From: Candidatus Saccharimonadia bacterium
GTDB lineage: Bacteria > Patescibacteriota > Saccharimonadia > Saccharimonadales > Saccharimonadaceae
Reading direction: 5' to 3'
Assembly (NCBI GenBank): GCA_023257055.1
Contig: JALRDG010000071.1
Coordinates: 1-6,060 of the forward strand
DNA length: 6,060 bases
Part shown: one piece after another, positions 1 to 4,610 of the stretch
Position numbering within the stretch: the first letter of the stretch is position 1
Layout of the letters: each line of letters opens with the position of its first letter
Notes under the pieces: generated by a model
The model's input: the letters and a program-made list of their open reading frames with translations, nothing else
What the model was told of the DNA's origin: nothing
The model's database searches: none
Program-made: the position numbers and the translations under genes

Positions 1-601
1 GCAGCACTCGTGCAGCTGCCTGCAATGTCGCACCGGTTGTTACGATGTCGTCAATTATCAAATAGGTCGCGCCTGGCTGTACGTTGTGTGCGGCGAATGC
101 CTCGGCGGCCTGCACTTTTCGCTGAGCTCGCGTAGCACCACGCTGCTGCGTATCCGTCTTTCGACGCAAGCAGGCATCATAGGGCAGGCCACGACGCGCA
201 GCAAACGCCTTAGCAATAAGTGCGGCATGATCATAGCCGCGCTGCCGAACATGACGGGGGACAGTTGGAATTGGCACGATGCGCACATCAAGAACATGCG
301 GCAGGCGTATCGCAAGCAGATCCGCAAGTGCGTCAGCAGCGCCGACACTTCGCTCAAACTTATATGTATTAAGGAGTTTCTCTAGAGCCTCTGACCGCTC
401 ACCAACACACCACGCCCGTGATACCACTACACTACATTGGCCACATATATTGTCTTCATGGCATAATTTGTTACAAAAAATGCAGCTTTCGTAGGGCTCC
501 GTTGCGATGTTATATTTACAATTTTGACAAAAAATAGCTCCAATCTCACCACAAGAGGTACAGTAGTGGGGCGCAACAACACCGAGGAGACGATCAATCA
601 T
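1..601 (-). CDS. comF: ComF family phosphoribosyltransferase-like protein, 3' end cut by window edge
   Basis: Reading the minus strand from an ATG at 601-599 gives 200 open codons that run off the left edge. The N-terminus carries zinc-ribbon cysteines in CxxC pairs: C14/C17, C25/C28, C40/C43 and C53/C56. A type I phosphoribosyltransferase (PRTase) fold follows: VPIP at 109-112, the ComF-type RQRGYDH at 119-125, a basic RRKTDTQQR at 146-154, and the PRPP-binding loop DDIVTTGAT at 184-192 preceded by the hydrophobic strand YLII. Family members are usually about 220-240 residues, so perhaps 20-40 residues are missing. ComF proteins are needed for natural transformation in several bacteria and act in the cytoplasm, probably on incoming single-stranded DNA with ComFA and DprA; their enzymatic reaction is not firmly established. 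There is no clear Shine-Dalgarno sequence before the ATG. The gene is divergent from hsp20. The family call is secure; a role in DNA uptake here is inference. Confidence 0.93.
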   Translation of the reverse strand, partial: MIDRLLGVVAPHYCTSCGEIGAIFCQNCKYNIATEPYESCIFCNKLCHEDNICGQCSVVVSRAWCVGERSEALEKLLNTYKFERSVGAADALADLLAIRLPHVLDVRIVPIPTVPRHVRQRGYDHAALIAKAFAARRGLPYDACLRRKTDTQQRGATRAQRKVQAAEAFAAHNVQPGATYLIIDDIVTTGATLQAAARVL

Positions 602-631
602 TGTATTTTTTACGTATAAACATTAGTTTTA

Positions 632-660
632 TTGATTATACCCTACGCAACGGCTATACT
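632..660 (+). promoter_or_regulatory. Candidate sigma-70-type promoter for hsp20
   Basis: TTGATT at 632-637 and TATACT at 655-660 are separated by exactly 17 bases. Transcription would start near 667, giving a leader of about 40 bases. There is no CIRCE element, so HrcA control of the classical kind is not indicated. Confidence 0.6.
635..640 (-). promoter_or_regulatory. Candidate -10 box of the comF promoter
   Basis: The minus strand reads TATAAT exactly, 33 bases upstream of the comF ATG, predicting a leader of about 25-30 bases. No good -35 hexamer lies 16-18 bases upstream (best is ATCAGT), so the promoter may be weak or activator-dependent. The box overlaps the -35 element of the divergent hsp20 promoter at 632-637. 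Confidence 0.45.
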
Positions 661-668
661 GATAGAGA

Positions 669-683
669 CTATTTGTCAAATAG
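669..683. promoter_or_regulatory. Palindrome at the hsp20 transcription start, possible operator
   Basis: CTATTTG and CAAATAG form perfect 7-base arms around a single T. The site begins just after the predicted start point of hsp20, where a bound repressor could block initiation or early elongation. One central base makes a poor RNA hairpin, so a dimer-binding DNA site is likelier. The regulator is unknown. Confidence 0.4.
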
Positions 684-696
684 AGCCTAGAGAAAA

Positions 697-703
697 GTGG
701 AGG
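697..703 (+). promoter_or_regulatory. Strong Shine-Dalgarno of hsp20, decides the start codon
   Basis: GTGGAGG ends 5 bases before the ATG at 709. A GTG inside this ribosome site (697) is in frame and would add the residues MEDI, but using it would consume the ribosome-binding sequence, so ATG 709 is preferred. Confidence 0.75.
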
Positions 704-708
704 ATATC

Positions 709-1185
709 ATGGCCCGTAAACAAAACGACGATTTACTTATCGAGGACGAACTTGCAGCGGCTTTTCTGAATGACGATGAATTATCAACAGCACAGGAAAC
801 CGCAACAACGAGTACACAATCACAAACTGAAGAGCAGTGGGATGAGACAGAAGAAGACTTTCCAGGTCAGCTTGCTGTCGACGTCTACGAGACTGAAGAC
901 AAGCTAGTTGTCAAAGCCCGTACAGCCGGCGTTAACAAGGAAGACCTTGATGTCAGCATCAGCGATAGCATCTTGACGATCAGCGGCACGCTATCAAGCG
1001 GTGACGACGCCGAAGCGACCAATTGGCACATCCAAGAGTGCTACTGGGGCGAGTTCAGCCGCACACTAGCACTACCAGTTCCTATTAAGGAAGACGAAGT
1101 CAAAGCCGAGCTGAAAGATGGCGTACTTACTATCAGCTTCACGAAGGTAAAGACCGAGCAGGCGAAGAAGATTCAAATCCTCTAA
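709..1185 (+). CDS. hsp20: Hsp20/alpha-crystallin small heat-shock protein
   Basis: This 158-residue protein starts MARKQNDD. It has a low-complexity, acidic and Thr/Gln-rich N-terminal arm (about 1-52) and an alpha-crystallin domain (about 54-147). Recognisable elements are the early beta strand LAVDVYETEDKLVVKA, AGVNKEDLDVSI at 73-84, the strand ILTISG at 88-93, ECYWGEFSRTLALP at 110-123 (the family's YGxFxRxxxLP element), and the GVLTISFTK signature at 138-146. The C-terminal IQI at 155-157 is the IxI motif that docks between dimers in oligomers. Small heat-shock proteins are ATP-independent cytoplasmic holdases that keep unfolding proteins soluble. The gene appears monocistronic, with its own promoter, a strong Shine-Dalgarno sequence and a strong terminator. 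The acidic arm is longer and more polar than in many bacterial Hsp20s, where the arm is usually hydrophobic. Confidence 0.95.
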   Translation: MARKQNDDLLIEDELAAAFLNDDELSTAQETATTSTQSQTEEQWDETEEDFPGQLAVDVYETEDKLVVKARTAGVNKEDLDVSISDSILTISGTLSSGDDAEATNWHIQECYWGEFSRTLALPVPIKEDEVKAELKDGVLTISFTKVKTEQAKKIQIL

Positions 1186-1200
1186 GTCACAATTGCGTAT

Positions 1201-1238
1201 AAAAAATAACCTCGCCTTAATCGGCGAGGTTATTTTTT
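1201..1238 (+). terminator. Rho-independent terminator of hsp20
   Basis: A perfect 16-base inverted repeat, AAAAAATAACCTCGCC (1201-1216) and its complement (1223-1238), encloses the loop TTAATC. The 3' arm ends in a run of T. The matching A run on the 5' side means it could also stop minus-strand transcription. It begins 15 bases after the hsp20 stop codon. Confidence 0.9.
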
Positions 1239-1288
1239 ACCAGGAATAGCCATTGGGAGGGTAGTGTGACGGCCGGCCTCCTGACATA

Positions 1289-1320
1289 TAAAAACACCCT
1301 CACATCGGAGGGTGTTTTTA
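1289..1320 (-). terminator. Rho-independent terminator of the pilin operon
   Basis: TAAAAACACCCTC (1289-1301) and its exact complement (1308-1320) form a 13-base stem with a 6-base loop. On the minus strand the hairpin ends in TTTTTA and lies 13 bases after the last pilin stop codon. It faces the hsp20 terminator across about 50 bases, with A/T tracts on both sides allowing bidirectional use. Confidence 0.88.
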
Positions 1321-1333
1321 TTACTGAGACCTA

Positions 1334-1723
1334 CTACTGTAGGAATTCGTCAAGAACAAAGTTGACAATCGCGTAAGCGAAGATTGCAACGATGATACCG
1401 ACAATAGCATAAAGAATCGTATTCTTAGCTGCGGTAACGGCGCTCTGGTCACCACCAGAAAGCGTGTAGCGGATACCACCGATGATAAGCATGATAACTG
1501 CTACCGCACCGATGATAAAGAGAAGAATGTTAACGACGCGCTTGATCAGTCCGTCTTCTTCAGTGATATTCTCTGGAACTTGGTCACCCTGTGCTGAATT
1601 TGCACCCTCGGTGATCGACTGTGCAAATGCGACGTCGCTTACTGGAGCAACGGCAGCTACACCAAATGCTAGTGCTGGAACCATTAGGATACCGGCTAGC
1701 ATCATTTTAATTGTTTTTTTCAT
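1334..1723 (-). CDS. T4SS pilin-like protein P5 (probable abundantly expressed subunit)
   Basis: This protein has 129 residues. A signal peptide (MKKTIKM, hydrophobic core 9-28, cleavage likely after AFA at 34) precedes a short acidic stretch without cysteine (35-58). Two membrane helices follow (about 63-83 and 103-124), joined by a polar loop with GGIRYTLSGGDQ and TAAKNT. This matches the small CPR T4SS pilin family, related in architecture to VirB2/TrbC: a cleaved leader and a two-helix subunit stored in the inner membrane before assembly. It is the last gene of the cluster, separated from P4 by 68 bases holding a separate promoter, and it has a ribosome site AAAGGAAAG about 8 bases before the ATG. 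Hand alignment to P4 over the two-helix region gives 44 identities in 68 positions, suggesting a fairly recent tandem duplication. Its role as major pilin is inferred from the private promoter. Confidence 0.88.
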   Translation of the reverse strand: MKKTIKMMLAGILMVPALAFGVAAVAPVSDVAFAQSITEGANSAQGDQVPENITEEDGLIKRVVNILLFIIGAVAVIMLIIGGIRYTLSGGDQSAVTAAKNTILYAIVGIIVAIFAYAIVNFVLDEFLQ

Positions 1724-1759
1724 TTGTTCGCTTTCCTTTCGTTAGCAATATACTCTATT

Positions 1760-1788
1760 GTTATACCAAATTAATTTCTATTTGTGAA
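1760..1788 (-). promoter_or_regulatory. Internal promoter for pilin gene P5
   Basis: On the minus strand TTCACA (1788-1783) and TATAAC (1765-1760) are separated by exactly 17 bases, in the only sizeable gap of the pilin cluster. Transcription would start near 1753, about 30 bases before the P5 ATG. The -35 box begins 4 bases after the P4 stop codon. No terminator is visible between P4 and P5, so read-through from the upstream promoter is also possible. Confidence 0.6.
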
Positions 1789-1791
1789 TGG

Positions 1792-2172
1792 TTATTCTAT
1801 CCCACTGCGTACAATAACGAAATTAACGATGGCAAAGGCGAAGATTGCAAGTGCCAAACCAACGACTGCATACAAAATTGTATTCTTCGCGGCTGTCGTT
1901 TGACTTGAGTTACCGGCACTCGCTGTGTAGCGTATCGCACCGACAATAATCATCACTACCGCCAAGGCACCAATAATATACAGTAGGGTGTTTACGAGAT
2001 TTTTTACAAAGCCATTCACCTTTTCACCCTTTGATGCACATACGTCCGAGGCAGCCCCCGTGCCACAGGCGCGATAAATATCAACTGCCTGCGCCTGCAT
2101 TGGCGCCACGAGTGGGGCAGTAAGGCCAATCAGCAAACCGAGGCTTGCAAGTACCATGCGAAACTTTTTCAT
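1792..2172 (-). CDS. T4SS pilin-like protein P4
   Basis: This protein has 126 residues. The signal peptide ends with AQA at 27-29. A short mature N-terminus carries a cysteine pair (C36, C45). Two membrane helices (about 60-80 and 99-121) flank the polar loop AIRYTASAGNSSQ followed by TAAKNTILYA. It has the same small T4SS pilin-like architecture as P5, its closest relative in the cluster. The ATG overlaps the TGA of P3 as ATGA (2169-2172), so translation is probably coupled; a ribosome site AGGAAGGA lies inside the end of P3. The cysteine pair could form a disulfide outside the membrane, a feature absent from P5. It is probably an envelope pilin or minor pilin subunit. Confidence 0.87.
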   Translation of the reverse strand: MKKFRMVLASLGLLIGLTAPLVAPMQAQAVDIYRACGTGAASDVCASKGEKVNGFVKNLVNTLLYIIGALAVVMIIVGAIRYTASAGNSSQTTAAKNTILYAVVGLALAIFAFAIVNFVIVRSGIE

Positions 2173-2468
2173 CCTTGTATCCTTCCTATTACAAATTGCG
2201 TGATGGCAAATGCCATACCAACAACGACCAATCCGATAACCGCATATAGCAGTATGTTTTTTCCTTTAGCAATTCTACCTGAGTCGCCATTCGATGCTAC
2301 ATAGTAAAACCCGCCAATGATAATCGCGATCACGCAGGCGACACCGGCCACAAAATATACGACCCCAAGGATATCGTTCAGGGCAGCAGAATTCGCTTGG
2401 TTACGAGGAATATTCAGTGAGTCAGGAGACCCAAGCTGCGCGACAATTTTAGTTATGTACTCGATCAT
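2169..2468 (-). CDS. T4SS pilin-like protein P3, lacking a signal peptide
   Basis: At 99 residues this is the shortest of the five. It has no basic start plus hydrophobic leader. Residues 1-30 are polar or amphipathic (MIEYITKIVAQLGS...), followed by two membrane helices (about 33-57 and 72-94) and the family loop IGGFYYVASNGDSG...KGKN. The single cysteine (C45) is inside helix 1, so no surface disulfide is possible. The gene overlaps both neighbours by 4 bases (ATGA at 2465-2468 and 2169-2172), indicating translational coupling and fixed stoichiometry. The ribosome site GGAGGA lies 9 bases before the ATG, within P2. Without a cleaved leader it may be inserted directly into the membrane, acting as an adaptor or minor subunit rather than a processed pilin. 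The family assignment rests on the shared two-helix pattern and loop. Confidence 0.85.
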   Translation of the reverse strand: MIEYITKIVAQLGSPDSLNIPRNQANSAALNDILGVVYFVAGVACVIAIIIGGFYYVASNGDSGRIAKGKNILLYAVIGLVVVGMAFAITQFVIGRIQG

Positions 2469-2917
2469 ACGTTCAATCCTCCGGCTATCAAGTTAACTAA
2501 GGCCACCGACATAACGGCAATAATCACACCAATAACTGCATTCGTAATAATCTTACGAGCTCGCGCTGAATTTTCTGGCGACCCCATGCTCGTCATAAAT
2601 ACGAATCCACCATAGATAATAAATCCAACGGCGACATATCCAACGATTTGCATCAGCATGTCAATAATATTCAAAACTATCGTCCATACAAACTTTGTCA
2701 GTCCTTGCGTCCCTTGAGTCGTACCAGGATTTTTAATCTTACACCCCTTACCGTCGGGTTCAGCGAGGTTACGGTACCATGCCGGCAAGGTGAGAATAAT
2801 ATTTTTACCACTACAGTCAGCTGCACGAGCCGTCGCGACAGGCACAGTAGCAACTACGGCGCCACCCACGCTTGTTGCAAGTAGCAGGGCTGCTATATAT
2901 CCTGCAAAACGTTTCAT
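2465..2917 (-). CDS. T4SS pilin-like protein P2, long N-terminal region
   Basis: At 150 residues this is the longest of the five. The signal peptide has core 7-30 and probable cleavage after RAA at 33. An extracytoplasmic stretch of about 40 residues follows, with C35 and C59 and the segment LTLPAWYRNL at 42-51, a motif I associate with small CPR T4SS pilin-like proteins. Two membrane helices (about 84-108 and 123-146) enclose the loop MTSMGSPENSARARK, more basic than in the paralogs. A strong ribosome site AGGAGGAG lies about 12 bases before the ATG, inside the end of P1; P1 and P2 are separated by one base. The larger head and divergent loop suggest a specialised subunit, perhaps at the tip or base of a filament, but this is inference. 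Confidence 0.86.
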   Translation of the reverse strand: MKRFAGYIAALLLATSVGGAVVATVPVATARAADCSGKNIILTLPAWYRNLAEPDGKGCKIKNPGTTQGTQGLTKFVWTIVLNIIDMLMQIVGYVAVGFIIYGGFVFMTSMGSPENSARARKIITNAVIGVIIAVMSVALVNLIAGGLNV

Positions 2918-2918
2918 A

Positions 2919-3296
2919 TTAATTAAATACTCCTCCTGGAATCAAGAAATTGGTAATTGCGAACATAAAGGCGTATGCCAATAAGCCAATTGCGACATTA
3001 AATAACATCATTTTCGCTTTCTTCACTTGCTCTTGGTTGCCGCTCGCGCTGGCATACATCACGCCGGCATATACAACACCACCAACCGCTAAAATACCTA
3101 CGCCATAGGTCATAAGCTGGATTACGTACCGAAGTAGGTAGATAATCGCCCCTTCGCCAGCCTTTTCGTTACATTTAATAATAGATGTATGCTGCGCGCC
3201 ACCGCACTGTGCAGCAACCGGCTGCGCCAGCAAGGGGACAGACAGAGCCATCACCGCCAATCCGGCTAGTACTATTTGTTTGATTTTATTCTTCAT
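2919..3296 (-). CDS. T4SS pilin-like protein P1, first gene of the pilin operon
   Basis: This protein has 125 residues. The signal peptide MKNKIKQ plus hydrophobic core ends near VAA at 27-29, so the mature chain would begin near Q30-C31. C31 and C42 may form a small disulfide loop. Two membrane helices (about 58-82 and 96-119) flank the loop YASASGNQEQVKKAK, which fits the family pattern Y-x-x-S-x-G-[ND]...[AG]-[KR]. The C-terminus IPGGVFN is short. No Shine-Dalgarno sequence precedes the ATG (AATAGTT is immediately upstream), unlike P2 to P5, which all have one. It is probably an exported inner-membrane pilin-like subunit. Confidence 0.87.
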   Translation of the reverse strand: MKNKIKQIVLAGLAVMALSVPLLAQPVAAQCGGAQHTSIIKCNEKAGEGAIIYLLRYVIQLMTYGVGILAVGGVVYAGVMYASASGNQEQVKKAKMMLFNVAIGLLAYAFMFAITNFLIPGGVFN

Positions 3297-3306
3297 AACT
3301 ATTTAT

Positions 3307-3335
3307 AAAATAAGATAAAACCCCGGTTTTCGCAA
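3307..3335 (-). promoter_or_regulatory. Weak candidate promoter for the pilin operon
   Basis: On the minus strand TTGCGA (3335-3330) and TATTTT (3312-3307) are 17 bases apart. Transcription would begin only a few bases before the P1 ATG, which would fit the missing ribosome site and suggest leaderless or near-leaderless translation. The -10 match is poor, so the true promoter may lie elsewhere. The spacer and the first base of the -35 box cover the 14-base near-palindrome AAAACCCCGGTTTT at 3317-3330. Confidence 0.3.
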
Positions 3336-3365
3336 GTGGTTTACATAAGTAGAATGAAAAACCTA

Positions 3366-3394
3366 TTGCTTTTTTTAATAAAATAGGGTATAGT
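3366..3394 (+). promoter_or_regulatory. Promoter for the lipoprotein gene
   Basis: TTGCTT at 3366-3371 and TATAGT at 3389-3394 are separated by exactly 17 bases. The predicted start near 3401 gives a leader of about 44 bases ending in the ribosome site AAGGA (3432-3436), 8 bases before the ATG. This is the best-formed promoter in the divergent region 3297-3444. Confidence 0.6.
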
Positions 3395-3444
3395 ACGTTC
3401 AATACTAGTTTACGTGCCCACATAAGCGCACAAGGAACAATTAG

Positions 3445-4509
3445 ATGATCCGACGTACACCTGAATCAGCGTCAAACCCAAATAAAAAAGAATCTAAATT
3501 TCGCAGTCGCCTAGCCGCAGGTATGCTTGCCGTAAGTGCCCTGACTATGGCTGGCTGTAGTAATAACGATGGTGAAATCGTCGCTGCCCCTACTGGCCCC
3601 GTCGAACAAGTTGACACCACTCCAGAATTGGAAGTAAAAACACAGCTTACACAAGAAGAGTACGACCAGTATCTTCCAGAAAACTACGTACCACGCGAAA
3701 CTTCTGTCGATATGAATGAAATTCGAACAGACGTTCTCGGTGAAGCCGAACCAATTCAAATCGAAGGCGTTGCCGATGTCACTGGCTACAACGAAGTTAT
3801 GGCAGCAATTGCCGAGCGATCAAAAACGATTAATAGCGACTACGTTCAGACATTGGAAGACCGCGTTAATAACATCTCCCTCTTTAATCACTTCGATAGT
3901 GCAGAAGAAGTAATTGACGCCGCTAAAGAGTATGCCTACGAGCCATACCTCTTGAATGCCCGTCAGAGCAACATCCCACTTGAAACCGTCAATGCACGAC
4001 TAAGCAATCAAGATGCCGACCTAACTGATCAGGAATCATACACTGTTCTTGCCGTTGGTATGTTCGCCCAAGACCTTCTACCAACCGGTGACCCTGCGGT
4101 TAATCCGATTACAGACCGACTTGGCGTATCAGACCCAGAAGATAACCTAAATCTATTGAGTCAGTCAGTTAACGCTAAACTAGCCGAAGAGTTAATGACC
4201 GGCCAGCGAAGCACGACTACTATTGAAATGCGATTCGTTCCTGATCAAGAACTACCAGCCGATGTGCGCGAAGCCGCTCTCTACGAAGACGAGGGTAACT
4301 CAGCGATGATCGTTACCGTTGAAGATGGTGCTGCATACGAAGCAAATGTTAAATCGGTTGTTGAAATTACCGGACCTATGAGCTATTCGCCAAACGGCAT
4401 GGAAGCAACAAATCGTACCGATCATGTACGCATTACCGCTTTCCTGACAGGCGAAAAGGGTGGGAAACTCGCTCCACAAACAGCCTCCGTCGAAGATTTC
4501 TCAATGTAA
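3445..4509 (+). CDS. Secreted lipoprotein of unknown function beside T4SS genes
   Basis: This 354-residue protein has a polar, basic N-terminal extension of about 22 residues, a hydrophobic core (23-36) and a lipobox-like TMAGC, placing the lipidated cysteine at residue 38. That is the only cysteine in the protein, which supports lipidation. A Pro/Thr/Glu-rich linker (about 39-75) follows, then a largely helical, acidic region (about 85-240, for example TGYNEVMAAIAERSK and SAEEVIDAAKEYAYEP). The C-terminal part (about 255-350) looks strand-rich (TTTIEMRFVPDQ, SAMIVTVEDGAAYEANV, DHVRITAFLTG). I do not recognise a family. Residue -3 of the lipobox is Met rather than the usual Leu. The gene has its own promoter and terminator and sits between the divergent pilin operon and the VirB6-like gene, so a T4SS accessory role, for instance a VirB7-like envelope anchor, is possible; at this size it is far larger than VirB7. 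Confidence 0.85.
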   Translation: MIRRTPESASNPNKKESKFRSRLAAGMLAVSALTMAGCSNNDGEIVAAPTGPVEQVDTTPELEVKTQLTQEEYDQYLPENYVPRETSVDMNEIRTDVLGEAEPIQIEGVADVTGYNEVMAAIAERSKTINSDYVQTLEDRVNNISLFNHFDSAEEVIDAAKEYAYEPYLLNARQSNIPLETVNARLSNQDADLTDQESYTVLAVGMFAQDLLPTGDPAVNPITDRLGVSDPEDNLNLLSQSVNAKLAEELMTGQRSTTTIEMRFVPDQELPADVREAALYEDEGNSAMIVTVEDGAAYEANVKSVVEITGPMSYSPNGMEATNRTDHVRITAFLTGEKGGKLAPQTASVEDFSM

Positions 4510-4524
4510 TCGACAACAAATCAC

Positions 4525-4560
4525 ATAAAAGGAACTCCATATATACGGAGTTCCTTTTAT
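4525..4560 (+). terminator. Rho-independent terminator of the lipoprotein gene
   Basis: ATAAAAGGAACTCC (4525-4538) and its exact complement (4547-4560) form a 14-base stem with the 8-base loop ATATATAC. The 3' arm ends in TTTTAT and is followed by more T. It lies 15 bases after the stop codon and separates this gene from the VirB6-like gene, which therefore probably has its own promoter. Confidence 0.88.
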
Positions 4561-4583
4561 TTTCGCATCGCTTAGTGCATAAT
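4556..4583 (+). promoter_or_regulatory. Weak candidate promoter for the VirB6-like gene
   Basis: CATAAT at 4578-4583 is the best -10 match in the 45-base gap after the terminator. A poor -35 (TTTATT at 4556-4561, 16-base spacer) overlaps the terminator arm. The leader would be about 15 bases and contains no recognisable ribosome site. Confidence 0.28.
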
Positions 4584-4610
4584 CATAAGCAAGAATTACA
4601 CGCTTATGAT
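4582..4610 (+). repeat. Inverted repeat covering the VirB6-like start codon
   Basis: ATCATAAGC (4582-4590) and GCTTATGAT (4602-4610) are perfect 9-base arms around an 11-base spacer. The right arm contains the ATG at 4606-4608 and the left arm overlaps the candidate -10 box. It could be an operator for a dimeric repressor or, in a longer transcript, a hairpin hiding the start codon. Chance occurrence in AT-rich sequence is not excluded. Confidence 0.5.

Larger units (their letters stand above)
3297..3444. other. Divergent intergenic region between the pilin operon and the lipoprotein gene
   Basis: These 148 A/T-rich bases carry the start signals of both transcription units. AAAACCCCGGTTTT (3317-3330) has 6-base arms around two C, stands out in base composition, and sits in the probable pilin-side promoter, so it may be a regulator site. 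No open reading frame or RNA gene is apparent. Confidence 0.5.

Noticed and set aside
58..357. 99-codon minus-strand open frame MSEVSALLTHLRIC...
   Set aside because: It is a frame-shifted reading of comF on the same strand; the comF frame carries the zinc ribbon and PRPP loop.
86..494. Plus-strand open frames opposite comF (86-385 and 279-494)
   Set aside because: They lie antisense to comF, have no ribosome sites and no recognisable domains.
669..683. Palindrome as an RNA thermosensor for hsp20
   Set aside because: The arms do not include the Shine-Dalgarno or start codon, and the loop would be one to three bases; a DNA operator fits better.
697..708. GTG start for hsp20 adding MEDI
   Set aside because: The GTG is part of the GTGGAGG ribosome site that serves the ATG at 709.
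1240..1288. GGCCGGCC and GGAGG/CCTCC between the two terminators, as a possible small RNA or attachment site
   Set aside because: It is short, without promoter or repeat partners; it looks like ordinary spacer between convergent terminators.
1482..1908. Plus-strand open frames 1482-1745 and 1711-1908
   Set aside because: They are antisense to P5 and P4 and the spacer; their composition mirrors the opposite-strand genes and no ribosome sites are seen.
2648..2984. Plus-strand open frames 2648-2884 and 2790-2984
   Set aside because: They are antisense shadows of P2 and P1, which have leaders, helices and coupled starts.
1334..3296. Type IVa (PilA-like) pilins
   Set aside because: No prepilin peptidase site (G-F-T-x-x-E) or single long N-terminal helix; the two-helix form with a Sec-type leader is the VirB2/TrbC-like type.
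3511..3913. Open frames 3511-3759 (minus) and 3716-3913 (plus) within the lipoprotein gene
   Set aside because: They overlap a well-supported 354-codon gene with lipobox, promoter and terminator.
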